The notes beneath the pieces are model-generated. The model searched no databases. It worked only from the letters and a program-made list of their open reading frames with translations, and was not told the origin of the DNA. Below are positions 32,417 to 44,531 of a DNA stretch of 64,000 nucleotides, piece after piece. The stretch lies in assembly GCA_001695595.3 (NCBI GenBank), contig MBPM02000122.1, positions 1 through 64,000 on the forward strand, read 5' to 3'. Each line of letters opens with the position of its first letter. Position 1 is the first letter of the stretch. This DNA comes from Plasmopara viticola. Lineage: Eukaryota > Oomycota > Peronosporomycetes > Peronosporales > Peronosporaceae. The position numbers and the translations under genes are program-made.

Positions 32417-32721
32417 ATTTGTGAATGCTGCAAAAGTCACATCTGCTGGAAAATTATTTTATCTACGAAGCATTGCCCAACCTCGATAATTTTCCGTAAT
32501 CAGACGTCTTTGGTGTCAAGCATATGCGATCATAACGACCGCATGAATATGAATATAGCGAAACGTATGGGCCTGACCTTTGAAGCTAAGGAACGATGCC
32601 GCTCGTACTTGTAGCTGCTAAAAAGTAAACTTTGAAAACAGAGCGGTGATAAATGTGTTAGGTAGCGTGGCATACTGAAAGCAACTTGCTGATGCAGTGT
32701 AGGTGCTGTCTTCAGTGCTAA

Positions 32722-32802
32722 GACAGCTTGGCCGAGCGGTTAAGGCGATAGACTCGAAATCTATTGGGGTAACCCGCGTGAGTTCAAGTCTCACAGCTGT
32801 CG
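32722..32802 (+). tRNA. tRNA-Ser-CGA: tRNA-Ser(CGA) copy 85
   Basis: Consensus body; G-leader; 386 bp to next copy. Confidence 0.96.
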
Positions 32803-33107
32803 ATTTGTGAATGCTGCAAAAGTCACATCTGCTGGAAAATTATTTTATCTACGAAGCATTGCCCAACCTCGATAATTTTCCGTAATCAGACGTCTTTGGT
32901 GTCAAGCATATGCGATCATAACGACCGCATGAATATGAATATAGCGAAACGTATGGGCCTGACCTTTGAAGCTAAGGAACGATGCCGCTCGTATTTGTAG
33001 CTGCTAAAATGTGAAACTTTGAAAACAGAGCGGTGATAAATGTGTTAGGTAGCGTGGCATACTGAAAGCAACTTGCTGATGCATGTAGGTGCTGTCTTCA
33101 GTGCTAA

Positions 33108-33188
33108 GACAGCTTGGCCGAGCGGTTAAGGCGATAGACTCGAAATCTATTGGGGTAACCCGCGTGAGTTCAAGTCTCACAGCTGTCG
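33108..33188 (+). tRNA. tRNA-Ser-CGA: tRNA-Ser(CGA) copy 86
   Basis: Consensus body; diagnostic G/A leader base deleted, as in copy 4; 386 bp to next copy. Confidence 0.96.
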
Positions 33189-33493
33189 ATTTGTGAATGC
33201 TGCAAAAGTCACATCTGCTGGAAAATTATTTTATCTACGAAGCATTGCCCAACCTCGATAATTTTCCGTAATCAGACGTCTTTGGTGTCAAGCATATGCG
33301 ATCATAACGACCGCATGAATATGAATATAGCGAAACGTATGGGCCTGACCTTTGAAGCTAAGGAACGATGCCGCTCGTACTTGTAGCTGCTAAAATGTAA
33401 ACTTTTAAAACAGAGCGGTGATAAATGTGTTAGGTAGCGTGGCATACTGAAAGCAACTTGCTGATGCAGTGTAGGTGCTGTCTTCAGTGCTAA

Positions 33494-33574
33494 GACAGCT
33501 TGGCCGAGCGGTTAAGGCGATAGACTCGAAATCTATTGGGGTAACCCGCGTGAGTTCAAGTCTCACAGCTGTCG
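33494..33574 (+). tRNA. tRNA-Ser-CGA: tRNA-Ser(CGA) copy 87
   Basis: Consensus body; G-leader; 389 bp to next copy. Confidence 0.96.
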
Positions 33575-33882
33575 ATTTGTGAATGCTGCAAAAGTCACAT
33601 CTGCTGGAAAATTATTTTATCTACGAAGCATTGCCCAACCTCGATAATTTTCCGTAATCAGACGTCTTTGGTGTCAAGCATATGCGATCATAACGACCGC
33701 ATGAATATGAATATAGCGAAACGTATGGGCCTGACCTTTGAAGCTAAGGAACGATGCCGCTCGTATTTGTAGCTGCTAAAATGTAAACTTTTAAACAGAG
33801 CGGTGATAAATGTGTTAGGTAGCGTGGCATACTGAAAGCAACTTGCTGATGCAGTGTAGGTGCTGTCTTGCTGATGTGCTAA

Positions 33883-33963
33883 GACAGCTTGGCCGAGCGG
33901 TTAAGGCGATAGACTCGAAATCTATTGGGGTAACCCGCGTGAGTTCAAGTCTCACAGCTGTCG
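33883..33963 (+). tRNA. tRNA-Ser-CGA: tRNA-Ser(CGA) copy 88
   Basis: Consensus body; G-leader; hairpin loop enlarged to 11 nt by a gctgatg insertion that copies the upstream ttgctgatg, with both arms kept; 382 bp to next copy. Confidence 0.96.
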
Positions 33964-34264
33964 ATTTGTGAAGCTGCAAAAGTCACATCTGCTGGAAAAT
34001 ATTTTATCTACGAAGCATTGCCCAACCTCGATAATTTTCCGTAATCAGAGGTCTTTGGTGTCAAGCATATGCGATCATAACGACCGCATGAATATGAATA
34101 TAGCGAAACGTATGGGCCTGACCTTTGTAGCTAAGGAAATGCCGCTCGTATTTGTAGCTGCTAAAATGTAAACTTTTAAAACAGAGCGGTGATAAATGTG
34201 TTAGGTAGCGTGGCATACTGAAAGCAACTTGCTGATGCAATGTAGGTGCTGTCTTCAGTGCTAA

Positions 34265-34345
34265 GACAGCTTGGCCGAGCGGTTAAGGCGATAGACTCGA
34301 AATCTATTGGGGTAACCCGCGTGAGTTCAAGTCTCACAGCTGTCG
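34265..34345 (+). tRNA. tRNA-Ser-CGA: tRNA-Ser(CGA) copy 89
   Basis: Consensus body; A-leader; 398 bp to next copy. Confidence 0.96.
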
Positions 34346-34662
34346 ATTTGTGAATGCTGCAAAAGTCACATCTGCTGGAAAATATTTTTATCTACGAAGC
34401 ATTGCCCAACCTCGATAATTTTCCGTAATCAGACGTCTTTGGTGTCAAGCATATGCGATCATAACGACCGCATGAATATGAATATAGCGAAACGTATGGG
34501 CCTGACCTTTGAAGCTAAGGAACGATGCCGCTCGTATTTGTAGCTGCTAAAATGTAAACTTTGAAAACAGCGGTGAGAAAACACAGCGGATAAATGTGTT
34601 AGGTAGCATGGCATACTGAAAGCAACTTGCTGATGCAATGTAGGTGCTGTCTTCAGTGCTAA

Positions 34663-34743
34663 GACAGCTTGGCCGAGCGGTTAAGGCGATAGACTCGAAA
34701 TCTATTGGGGTAACCCGCGTGAGTTCAAGTCTCACAGCTGTCG
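34663..34743 (+). tRNA. tRNA-Ser-CGA: tRNA-Ser(CGA) copy 90
   Basis: Consensus body; A-leader; 399 bp to next copy. Confidence 0.96.
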
Positions 34744-35061
34744 ATTTGTGAAGGCTGCAAAAGTCACATCTGCTGGAAAATATTTTATCTACGAAGCATT
34801 GCCCAACCTCGATAATTTTCCGTAATCAGACGTCTTTGGTGTCAAGCATATGCGATCATAACGACCGCATGAATATGAATATAGCGAAACGTATGGGCCT
34901 GACCTTTGAAGCTAAGGAACGATGCCGCTCGTATTTGGAGCTGCTAAAATGTGAACTTTGAAAAGTGAACTTTGAAAACAGAGCGGTGATAAATGTGTTA
35001 GGTAGCATGGCATACTGAAAGCAACTTGCTGATGCAGTGTAGGTGCTGTCTTCAGTGCTAA

Positions 35062-35142
35062 GACAGCTTGGCCGAGCGGTTAAGGCGATAGACTCGAAAT
35101 CTATTGGGGTAACCCGCGTGAGTTCAAGTCTCACAGCTGTCG
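35062..35142 (+). tRNA. tRNA-Ser-CGA: tRNA-Ser(CGA) copy 91
   Basis: Consensus body; G-leader with gcAtggc; 383 bp to next copy. Confidence 0.96.
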
Positions 35143-35444
35143 ATTTGTGAATGCTGCAAAAAGTCACATCTGCTGGAAAATTATTTTATCTACGAAGCAT
35201 TGCCCAACCTCGATAATTTTCCGTAATCAGACGTCTTTGGTGTCAAGCATATGCGATCATAACGACCGCATGAATATGAATATAGCGAAACGTATGGGCC
35301 TGACCTTTGAAGCTAAGGAAATGCCGCTCGTATTTGTAGCTGCTAAAATGTAAACTTTTAAAACAGAGCGGTGATAAATGTGTTAGGTAGCGTGGCATAC
35401 TGAAAGCAACTTGCTGATGCAGTAGGTGCTGTCTTCAGTGCTAA

Positions 35445-35525
35445 GACAGCTTGGCCGAGCGGTTAAGGCGATAGACTCGAAATCTATTGGGGTAACCCGC
35501 GTGAGTTCAAGTCTCACAGCTGTCG
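35445..35525 (+). tRNA. tRNA-Ser-CGA: tRNA-Ser(CGA) copy 92
   Basis: Consensus body; leader has a 2-nt deletion (gcagtagg); 389 bp to next copy. Confidence 0.96.
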
Positions 35526-35833
35526 ATTTGTGAATGCTGCAAAAGTCACATCTGCTGGAAAATTTTTTATCTACGAAGCATTGCCCAACCTCGATAATTT
35601 TCCGTAATCAGACGTCTTTGGTGTCAAGCATATGCGATCATAACGACCGCATGAATATGAATATAGCGAAACGTATGGGCCTGACCTTTGAAGCTAAGGA
35701 ACGATGCCGCTCGTATTTGTAGCTGCTAAAATGTAACTTTGACTTTTGAAAACACAGCGGTGATAAATGTGTTAGGTAGCGGCATACTGAAAGCAACTTG
35801 CTGATGCAATGTAGGTGCTGTCTTCAGTGCTAA

Positions 35834-35914
35834 GACAGCTTGGCCGAGCGGTTAAGGCGATAGACTCGAAATCTATTGGGGTAACCCGCGTGAGTTCAAG
35901 TCTCACAGCTGTCG
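35834..35914 (+). tRNA. tRNA-Ser-CGA: tRNA-Ser(CGA) copy 93
   Basis: Consensus body; A-leader; upstream tagcggcata lacks two bases of the usual gcgtggc; 390 bp to next copy. Confidence 0.96.
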
Positions 35915-36223
35915 ATTTGTGAATGCTGCAAAAGTCACATCTGCTGGAAAATTATTTTATCTACGAAGCATTGCCCAACCTCGATAATTTTCCGTAATCA
36001 GACGTCTTTGGTGTCAAGCATATGCGATCATAACGACCGCATGAATATGAATATAGCGAAACGTATGGGCCTGACCTTTGAAGCTAAGGAACGATGCCGC
36101 TCGTATTTGTAGCTGCTAAAATGTAACTTTGAAAACAGAAAACAGCGGTGATAAATGTGTTAGGTAGCGTGGCATACTGAAAGCAACTTGCTGATGCAGT
36201 GTAGGTGCTGTCTTCAGTGCTAA

Positions 36224-36304
36224 GACAGCTTGGCCGAGCGGTTAAGGCGATAGACTCGAAATCTATTGGGGTAACCCGCGTGAGTTCAAGTCTCACAGCT
36301 GTCG
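36224..36304 (+). tRNA. tRNA-Ser-CGA: tRNA-Ser(CGA) copy 94
   Basis: Consensus body; G-leader; 405 bp to next copy (duplicated motif tract). Confidence 0.96.
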
Positions 36305-36628
36305 ATTTGTGAATGCTGCAAAAGTCACATCTGCTGGAAAATTATTTTATCTACGAAGCATTGCCCAACCTCGATAATTTTCCGTAATCAGACGTCTTTG
36401 GTGTCAAGCATATGCGATCATAACGACCGCATGAATATGAATATAGCGAAACGTATGGGCCTGACCTTTGAAGCTAAGGAACGATGCCGCTCGTATTTGT
36501 AGCTGCTAAAATGTGAACTTTGAAAACAGCGGTGAACTTTGAAAACACAGCGGAGATAAATGTGTTACGTAGCATGGCATACTGAAAGCAACTTGCTGAT
36601 GCAATGTAGGTGCTGTCTTCAGTGCTAA

Positions 36629-36709
36629 GACGGCTTGGCCGAGCGGTTAAGGCGATAGACTCGAAATCTATTGGGGTAACCCGCGTGAGTTCAAGTCTCA
36701 CAGCTGTCG
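36629..36709 (+). tRNA. tRNA-Ser-CGA: tRNA-Ser(CGA) copy 95, acceptor-stem A4G variant
   Basis: GACGGCT replaces GACAGCT, so pair 4 of the acceptor stem becomes a G-U wobble; the same change makes a wobble in the leader hairpin. Probably still functional. A-leader; 395 bp to next copy. Confidence 0.93.
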
Positions 36710-37023
36710 ATTTGTGAATGCTGCAAAAGTCACATCTGCTGGAAAATATTTTATCTACGAAGCATTGCCCAACCTCGATAATTTTCCGTAATCAGACGTC
36801 TTTGGTGTCAAGCATATGCGATCATAACGACCGCATGAATATGAATATAGCGAAACGTATGGGCCTGACCTTTGAAGCTAAGGAACGATGCCGCTCGTAT
36901 TTGTAGCTGCTAAAATGTGAAAAAAGCGGTGAACTTTGAAAACAGCGGTGATAAATGTGTTAGGTAGCATGGCATACTGAAAGCAACTTGCTGATGCAAT
37001 GTAGGTGCTGTCTTCAGTGCTAA

Positions 37024-37104
37024 GACAGCTTGGCCGAGCGGTTAAGGCGATAGACTCGAAATCTATTGGGGTAACCCGCGTGAGTTCAAGTCTCACAGCT
37101 GTCG
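37024..37104 (+). tRNA. tRNA-Ser-CGA: tRNA-Ser(CGA) copy 96
   Basis: Consensus body; A-leader; 384 bp to next copy. Confidence 0.96.
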
Positions 37105-37407
37105 ATTTGTGAATGCTGCAAAAGTCACATCTGCTGGAAAATTATTTTATCTACGAAGCATTGCCCAACCTCGATAATTTTCCGTAATTAGACGTCTTTG
37201 GTGTCAAGCATATGCGATCATAACGACCGCATGAATATGAATATAGCGAAACGTATGGGCCTGACCTTTGAAGCTAAGGAAATGCCGCTCGTATTTGTAG
37301 CTGCTAAAATGTAAACTTTTAAAACAGAGCGGTGATAAATGTGTTAGGTAGCGTGGCATACTGAAAGCAACTTGCTGATGCAGTGTAGGTGCTGTCTTCA
37401 GTGCTAA

Positions 37408-37488
37408 GACAGCTTGGCCGAGCGGTTAAGGCGATAGACTCGAAATCTATTGGGGTAACCCGCGTGAGTTCAAGTCTCACAGCTGTCG
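37408..37488 (+). tRNA. tRNA-Ser-CGA: tRNA-Ser(CGA) copy 97
   Basis: Consensus body; G-leader; 398 bp to next copy. Confidence 0.96.
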
Positions 37489-37805
37489 ATTTGTGAAGCT
37501 GCAAAAAGTCACATCTGCTGGAAAATATTTTATCTACGAAGCATTGCCCAACCTCGATAATTTTCCGTAATCAGACGTCTTTGGTGTCAAGCATATGCGA
37601 TCATAACGACCGCATGAATATGAATATAGCGAAACGTATGGGCCTGACCTTTGAAGCTAAGGAACGATGCCGCTCGTATTTGTAGCTGCTAAAATGTGAA
37701 CTTTGAAACTGAACTTTGAAAACACAGCGGAGATAAATGTGTTAGGTAGCATGGCATACTGAAAGCAACTTGCTGATGCAATGTAGGTGCTGTCTTCAGT
37801 GCTAA

Positions 37806-37886
37806 GACAGCTTGGCCGAGCGGTTAAGGCGATAGACTCGAAATCTATTGGGGTAACCCGCGTGAGTTCAAGTCTCACAGCTGTCG
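37806..37886 (+). tRNA. tRNA-Ser-CGA: tRNA-Ser(CGA) copy 98
   Basis: Consensus body; A-leader, first of the long A block; 390 bp to next copy. Confidence 0.96.
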
Positions 37887-38195
37887 ATTTGTGAATGCTG
37901 CAAAAAGTCACATCTGCTGGAAAATATTTTATCTACGAAGCATTGCCCAACCTCGATAATTTTCCGTAATCAGACGTCTTTGGTGTCAAGCATATGCGAT
38001 CATAACGACCGCATGAATATGAATATAGCGAAACGTATGGGCCTGACCTTTGAAGCTAAGGAACGATGCCGCTCGTATTTGTAGCTGCTAAAATGTAAAT
38101 GAACTTTGAAAACAGAGCGGTGATAAATGTGTTAGGTAGCGTGGCATACTGAAAGCAACTTGCTGATGCAATGTAGGTGCTGTCTTCAGTGCTAA

Positions 38196-38276
38196 GACAG
38201 CTTGGCCGAGCGGTTAAGGCGATAGACTCGAAATCTATTGGGGTAACCCGCGTGAGTTCAAGTCTCACAGCTGTCG
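38196..38276 (+). tRNA. tRNA-Ser-CGA: tRNA-Ser(CGA) copy 99
   Basis: Consensus body; A-leader; 384 bp to next copy. Confidence 0.96.
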
Positions 38277-38579
38277 ATTTGTGAATGCTGCAAAAGTCAC
38301 ATCTGCTGGAAAATTATTTTATCTACGAAGCATTGCCCAACCTCGATAATTTTCCGTAATCAGACGTCTTTGGTGTCAAGCATATGCGATCATAACGACC
38401 GCATGAATATGAATATAGCGAAACGTATGGGCCTGACCTTTGAAGCTAAGGAACGATGCCGCTCGTATTTGTAGCTGCTAAAATGTAAACTTTGAAAACA
38501 GCGGTGATAAATGTGTTAGGTAGCATGGCATACTGAAAGCAACTTGCTGATGCAATGTAGGTGCTGTCTTCAGTGCTAA

Positions 38580-38660
38580 GACAGCTTGGCCGAGCGGTTA
38601 AGGCGATAGACTCGAAATCTATTGGGGTAACCCGCGTGAGTTCAAGTCTCACAGCTGTCG
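38580..38660 (+). tRNA. tRNA-Ser-CGA: tRNA-Ser(CGA) copy 100
   Basis: Consensus body; A-leader; 384 bp to next copy. Confidence 0.96.
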
Positions 38661-38963
38661 ATTTGTGAATGCTGCAAAAAGTCACATCTGCTGGAAAATT
38701 ATTTTATCTACGAAGCATTGCCCAACCTCGATAATTTTCCGTAATCAGACGTCTTTGGTGTCAAGCATATGCGATCATAACGACCGCATGAATATGAATA
38801 TAGCGAAACGTATGGGCCTGACCTTTGAGCTAAGGAAATGCCGCTCGTATTTGTAGCTGCTAAAATGTAAACTTTTAAAACAGAGCGGTGATAAATGTGT
38901 TAGGTAGCGTGGCATACTGAAAGCAACTTGCTGATGCAATGTAGGTGCTGTCTTCAGTGCTAA

Positions 38964-39044
38964 GACAGCTTGGCCGAGCGGTTAAGGCGATAGACTCGAA
39001 ATCTATTGGGGTAACCCGCGTGAGTTCAAGTCTCACAGCTGTCG
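38964..39044 (+). tRNA. tRNA-Ser-CGA: tRNA-Ser(CGA) copy 101
   Basis: Consensus body; A-leader; 387 bp to next copy. Confidence 0.96.
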
Positions 39045-39350
39045 ATTTGTGAAGGCTGCAAAAAGTCACATCTGCTGGAAAATATTTTTATCTACGAAGC
39101 ATTGCCCAACCTCGATAATTTTCCGTAATCAGACGTCTTTGGTGTCAAGCATATGCGATCATAACGACCGCATGAATATGAATATAGCGAAACGTATGGG
39201 CCTGACCTTTGAAGCTAAGGAACGATGCCGCTCGTATTTGTAGCTGCTAAAATGTAACTTTGAAAACAGAGCGCGTGATAAATGTGTTAGGTAGCGTGGC
39301 ATACTGAAAGCAACTTGCTGATGCAATGTAGGTGCTGTCTTCAGTGCTAA

Positions 39351-39431
39351 GACAGCTTGGCCGAGCGGTTAAGGCGATAGACTCGAAATCTATTGGGGTA
39401 ACCCGCGTGAGTTCAAGTCTCACAGCTGTCG
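39351..39431 (+). tRNA. tRNA-Ser-CGA: tRNA-Ser(CGA) copy 102
   Basis: Consensus body; A-leader; 391 bp to next copy. Confidence 0.96.
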
Positions 39432-39741
39432 ATTTGTGAAGCTGCAAAAAGTCACATCTGCTGGAAAATTATTTTATCTACGAAGCATTGCCCAACCTCG
39501 ATAATTTTCCGTAATCAGACGTCTTTGGTGTCAAGCATATGCGATCATAACGACCGCATGAATATGAATATAGCGAAACGTATGGGCCTGACCTTTGAAG
39601 CTAAGGAACGATGCCGCTCGTATTTGTAGCTGCTAAAATGTAACTTTGAAAACAGAGAAAACGCGGAGATAAATGTGTTAGGTAGCATGGCATACTGAAA
39701 GCAACTTGCTGATGCAATGTAGGTGCTGTCTTCAGTGCTAA

Positions 39742-39822
39742 GACAGCTTGGCCGAGCGGTTAAGGCGATAGACTCGAAATCTATTGGGGTAACCCGCGTG
39801 AGTTCAAGTCTCACAGCTGTCG
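39742..39822 (+). tRNA. tRNA-Ser-CGA: tRNA-Ser(CGA) copy 103
   Basis: Consensus body; A-leader; 387 bp to next copy. Confidence 0.96.
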
Positions 39823-40128
39823 ATTTGTGAATGCTGCAAAAGTCACATCTGCTGGAAAATTATTTTATCTACGAAGCATTGCCCAACCTCGATAATTTTC
39901 CGTAATCAGACGTCTTTGGTGTCAAGCATATGCGATCATAACGACCGCATGAATATGAATATAGCGAAACGTATGGGCCTGACCTTTGAAGCTAAGGAAC
40001 GATGCCGCTCGTATTTGTAGCTGCTAAAATGTGAAACTTTGAAAACAGAGCGGTGATAAATGTGTTAGGTAGCATGGCATACTGAAAGCAACTTGCTGAT
40101 GCAATGTAGGTGCTGTCTTCAGTGCTAA

Positions 40129-40209
40129 GACAGCTTGGCCGAGCGGTTAAGGCGATAGACTCGAAATCTATTGGGGTAACCCGCGTGAGTTCAAGTCTCA
40201 CAGCTGTCG
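40129..40209 (+). tRNA. tRNA-Ser-CGA: tRNA-Ser(CGA) copy 104
   Basis: Consensus body; A-leader; 383 bp to next copy. Confidence 0.96.
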
Positions 40210-40511
40210 ATTTGTGAATGCTGCAAAAGTCACATCTGCTGGAAAATTATTTTATCTACGAAGCATTGCCCAACCTCGATAATTTTCCGTAATCAGACGT
40301 CTTTGGTGTCAAGCATATGCGATCATAACGACCGCATGAATATGAAAATAGCGAAACGTATGGGCCTGACCTTTGAGCTAAGGAAATGCCGCTCGTATTT
40401 GTAGCTGCTAAAATGTAAACTTTTAAAACAGAGCGGTGATAAATGTGTTAGGTAGCGTGGCATACTGAAAGCAACTTGCTGATGCAATGTAGGTGCTGTC
40501 TTCAGTGCTAA

Positions 40512-40592
40512 GACAGCTTGGCCGAGCGGTTAAGGCGATAGACTCGAAATCTATTGGGGTAACCCGCGTGAGTTCAAGTCTCACAGCTGTCG
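40512..40592 (+). tRNA. tRNA-Ser-CGA: tRNA-Ser(CGA) copy 105
   Basis: Consensus body; A-leader; 393 bp to next copy. Confidence 0.96.
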
Positions 40593-40904
40593 ATTTGTGA
40601 ATGCTGCAAAAAGTCACATCTGCTGGAAAATATTTTATCTACGAAGCATTGCCCAACCTCGATAATTTTCCGTAATCAGACGTCTTTGGTGTCAAGCATA
40701 TGCGATCATAACGACCGCATGAATATGAATATAGCGAAACGTATGGGCCTGACCTTTGAAGCTAAGGAACGATGCCGCTCGTATTTGTAGCTGCTAAAAT
40801 GTTGAAACTGAACTTTGAAAACACAGCGGTGATAAATGTGTTAGGTAGCATGGCATACTGAAAGCAACTTGCTGATGCAATGTAGGTGCTATCTTCAGTG
40901 CTAA

Positions 40905-40985
40905 GACAGCTTGGCCGAGCGGTTAAGGCGATAGACTCGAAATCTATTGGGGTAACCCGCGTGAGTTCAAGTCTCACAGCTGTCG
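40905..40985 (+). tRNA. tRNA-Ser-CGA: tRNA-Ser(CGA) copy 106
   Basis: Consensus body; A-leader; hairpin arm GCTATCTT (one mismatch); 398 bp to next copy. Confidence 0.96.
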
Positions 40986-41302
40986 ATTTGTGAATGCTGC
41001 AAAAGTCACATCTGCTGGAAAATATTTTATCTACGAAGCATTGCCCAACCTCGATAATTTTCCGTAATCAGACGTCTTTGGTGTCAAGCATATGCGATCA
41101 TAACGACCGCATGAATATGAATATAGCGAAACGTATGGGCCTGACCTTTGAAGCTAAGGAACGATGCCGCTCGTATTTGTAGCTGCTAAAATGTGAACTT
41201 TGAAACTGAACTTTGAAAACAGAGCGGTGATAAATGTGTTAGGTAGCATGGCATACTGAAAGCAACTTGCTGATGCAATGTAGGTGCTGTCTTCAGTGCT
41301 AA

Positions 41303-41383
41303 GACAGCTTGGCCGAGCGGTTAAGGCGATAGACTCGAAATCTATTGGGGTAACCCGCGTGAGTTCAAGTCTCACAGCTGTCG
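41303..41383 (+). tRNA. tRNA-Ser-CGA: tRNA-Ser(CGA) copy 107
   Basis: Consensus body; A-leader; 387 bp to next copy. Confidence 0.96.
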
Positions 41384-41689
41384 ATTTGTGAATGCTGCAA
41401 AAAGTCACATCTGCTGGAAAATATTTTTATCTACGAAGCATTGCCCAACCTCGATAATTTTCCGTAATCAGACGTCTTTGGTGTCAAGCATATGCGATCA
41501 TAACGACCGCATGAATATGAATATAGCGAAACGTATGGGCCTGACCTTTGAAGCTAAGGAACGATGCCGCTCGTACTTGTAGCTGCTAAAAAGTGAACTT
41601 TGAAAACAGAGCGGTGATAAATGTGTTAGGTAGCATGGCATACTGAAAGCAACTTGCTGATGCAATGTAGGTGCTATCTTCAGTGCTAA

Positions 41690-41770
41690 GACAGCTTGGC
41701 CGAGCGGTTAAGGCGATAGACTCGAAATCTATTGGGGTAACCCGCGTGAGTTCAAGTCTCACAGCTGTCG
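41690..41770 (+). tRNA. tRNA-Ser-CGA: tRNA-Ser(CGA) copy 108
   Basis: Consensus body; A-leader; hairpin arm GCTATCTT; 392 bp to next copy. Confidence 0.96.
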
Positions 41771-42081
41771 ATTTGTGAAGGCTGCAAAAAGTCACATCTG
41801 CTGGAAAATTATTTTATCTACGAAGCATTGCCCAACCTCGATAATTTTCCGTAATCAGACGTCTTTGGTGTCAAGCATATGCGATCATAACGACCGCATG
41901 AATATGAATATAGCGAAACGTATGGGCCTGACCTTTGAAGCTAAGGAACGATGCCGCTCGTATTTGGAGCTGCTAAAATGTTGAAACTGAACTTTGAAAA
42001 CACAGCGGATAAATGTGTTAGGTAGCATGGCATACTGAAAGCAACTTGCTGATGCAATGTAGGTGCTGTCTTCAGTGCTAA

Positions 42082-42162
42082 GACAGCTTGGCCGAGCGGT
42101 TAAGGCGATAGACTCGAAATCTATTGGGGTAACCCGCGTGAGTTCAAGTCTCACAGCTGTCG
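42082..42162 (+). tRNA. tRNA-Ser-CGA: tRNA-Ser(CGA) copy 109
   Basis: Consensus body; A-leader; 403 bp to next copy. Confidence 0.96.
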
Positions 42163-42484
42163 ATTTGTGAATGCTGCAAAAGTCACATCTGCTGGAAAAT
42201 TATTTTATCTACGAAGCATTGCCCAACCTCGATAATTTTCCGTAATCAGACGTCTTTGGTGTCAAGCATATGCGATCATAACGACCGCATGAATATGAAT
42301 ATAGCGAAACGTATGGGCCTGACCTTTGAAGCTAAGGAACGATGCCGCTCGTATTTGGAGCTGCTAAAATGTGAACTTTGAAAAGCGGTGAACTTTGAAA
42401 ACACAGCGGAGATAAATGTGTTAGGTAGCATGGCATACTGTAAGCAACTTGCTCATGCAATGTAGGTGCTGTCTTCAGTGCTAA

Positions 42485-42565
42485 GACAGCTTGGCCGAGC
42501 GGTTAAGGCGATAGACTCGAAATCTATTGGGGTAACCCGCGTGAGTTCAAGTCTCACAGCTGTCG
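42485..42565 (+). tRNA. tRNA-Ser-CGA: tRNA-Ser(CGA) copy 110
   Basis: Consensus body; A-leader with ctcatg; 392 bp to next copy. Confidence 0.96.
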
Positions 42566-42876
42566 ATTTGTGAATGCTGCAAAAGTCACATCTGCTGGAA
42601 AATTTTTATCTACGAAGCATTGCCCAACCTCGATAATTTTCCGTAATCAGACGTCTTTGGTGTCAAGCATATGCGATCATAACGACCGCATGAATATGAA
42701 TATAGCGAAACGTATGGGCCTGACCTTTGAAGCTAAGGAACGATGCCACTCGTATTTGGAGCTGCTAAAAAGTGAACAGCGGTGAACTTTGAAAACAGCG
42801 GAGATAAATGTGTTAGGTAGCATGGCATACTGAAAGCAACTTGCTGATGCAATGTAGGTGCTGTCTTCAGTGCTAA

Positions 42877-42957
42877 GACAGCTTGGCCGAGCGGTTAAGG
42901 CGATAGACTCGAAATCTATTGGGGTAACCCGCGTGAGTTCAAGTCTCACAGCTGTCG
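42877..42957 (+). tRNA. tRNA-Ser-CGA: tRNA-Ser(CGA) copy 111
   Basis: Consensus body; A-leader; 395 bp to next copy. Confidence 0.96.
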
Positions 42958-43271
42958 ATTTGTGAATGCTGCAAAAAGTCACATCTGCTGGAAAATATTT
43001 TTATCTACGAAGCATTGCCCAACCTCGATAATTTTCCGTAATCAGACGTCTTTGGTGTCAAGCATATGCGATCATAACGACCGCATGAATATGAATATAG
43101 CGAAGCGTATGGGCCTGACCTTTGAAGCTAAGGAACGATGCCGCTCGTATTTGTAGCTGCTAAAATGTGAAGTTGACTGAACTTTGAAAACAGCGGTGAT
43201 AAATGTGTTAGGTAGCATGGCATACTGAAAGCAACTTGCTGATGCAGTGTAGGTGCTGTCTTCAGTGCTAA

Positions 43272-43352
43272 GACAGCTTGGCCGAGCGGTTAAGGCGATA
43301 GACTCGAAATCTATTGGGGTAACCCGCGTGAGTTCAAGTCTCACAGCTGTCG
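43272..43352 (+). tRNA. tRNA-Ser-CGA: tRNA-Ser(CGA) copy 112
   Basis: Consensus body; the only G-leader in the A block, still with gcAtggc; 386 bp to next copy. Confidence 0.96.
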
Positions 43353-43657
43353 ATTTGTGAATGCTGCAAAAGTCACATCTGCTGGAAAATTATTTTATCT
43401 ACGAAGCATTGCCCAACCTCGATAATTTTCCGTAATCAGACGTCTTTGGTGTCAAGCATATGCGATCATAACGACCGCATGAATATGAATATAGCGAAAC
43501 GTATGGGCCTGACCTTTGAAGCTAAGGAACGATGCCGTTCGTATTTGGAGCTGCTAAAAAGTGAACTTTGAAAACAGAGCGGAGATAAATGTGTTAGGTA
43601 GCATGGCATACTGAAAGCAACTTGCTGATGCAATGTAGGTGCTGTCTTCAGTGCTAA

Positions 43658-43738
43658 GACAGCTTGGCCGAGCGGTTAAGGCGATAGACTCGAAATCTAT
43701 TGGGGTAACCCGCGTGAGTTCAAGTCTCACAGCTGTCG
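43658..43738 (+). tRNA. tRNA-Ser-CGA: tRNA-Ser(CGA) copy 113
   Basis: Consensus body; A-leader; 398 bp to next copy. Confidence 0.96.
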
Positions 43739-44055
43739 ATTTGTGAATGCTGCAAAAAGTCACATCTGCTGGAAAATATTTTATCTACGAAGCATTGCCC
43801 AACCTCGATAATTTTCCGTAATCAGACGTCTTTGGTGTCAAGCATATGCGATCATAACGACCGCATGAATATGAATACAGCGAAACGTATGGGCCTGACC
43901 TTTGAAGCTAAGGAACGATGCCGCTCGTATTTGAGCTGCTAAAATGTGAAAAAACCAGCGGTGAACTTTGAAAACAGCGGAGATAAATGTGTTAGGTAGC
44001 GTGGCATACTGAAAGCAACTTGCTGATGCAATGTAGGTGCTGTCTTCAGTGCTAA

Positions 44056-44136
44056 GACAGCTTGGCCGAGCGGTTAAGGCGATAGACTCGAAATCTATTG
44101 GGGTAACCCGCGTGAGTTCAAGTCTCACAGCTGTCG
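44056..44136 (+). tRNA. tRNA-Ser-CGA: tRNA-Ser(CGA) copy 114
   Basis: Consensus body; A-leader; rare aatagaatacag spacer downstream; 395 bp to next copy. Confidence 0.96.
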
Positions 44137-44450
44137 ATTTGTGAATGCTGCAAAAAGTCACATCTGCTGGAAAATATTTTATCTACGAAGCATTGCCCAA
44201 CCTCGATAATTTTCCGTAATCAGACGTCTTTGGTGTCAAGCATATGCGATCATAACGACCGCATGAATAGAATACAGCGAAACGTATGGGTCTGACCTTT
44301 GAAGCTAAGGAACGATGCCGTTCGTATTTGGAGCTGTTAAAATGTGAAGTTGAAACTGAACTTTGAAAACAGCGGAGATAAATGTGTTAGGTAGCATGGC
44401 ATACTGAAAGCAACTTGCTGATGCAATGTAGGTGCTGTCTTCAGTGCTAA

Positions 44451-44531
44451 GACAGCTTGGCCGAGCGGTTAAGGCGATAGACTCGAAATCTATTGGGGTA
44501 ACCCGCGTGAGTTCAAGTCTCACAGCTGTCG
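44451..44531 (+). tRNA. tRNA-Ser-CGA: tRNA-Ser(CGA) copy 115
   Basis: Consensus body; A-leader; gcaaaCagtc trailer; 387 bp to next copy. Confidence 0.96.
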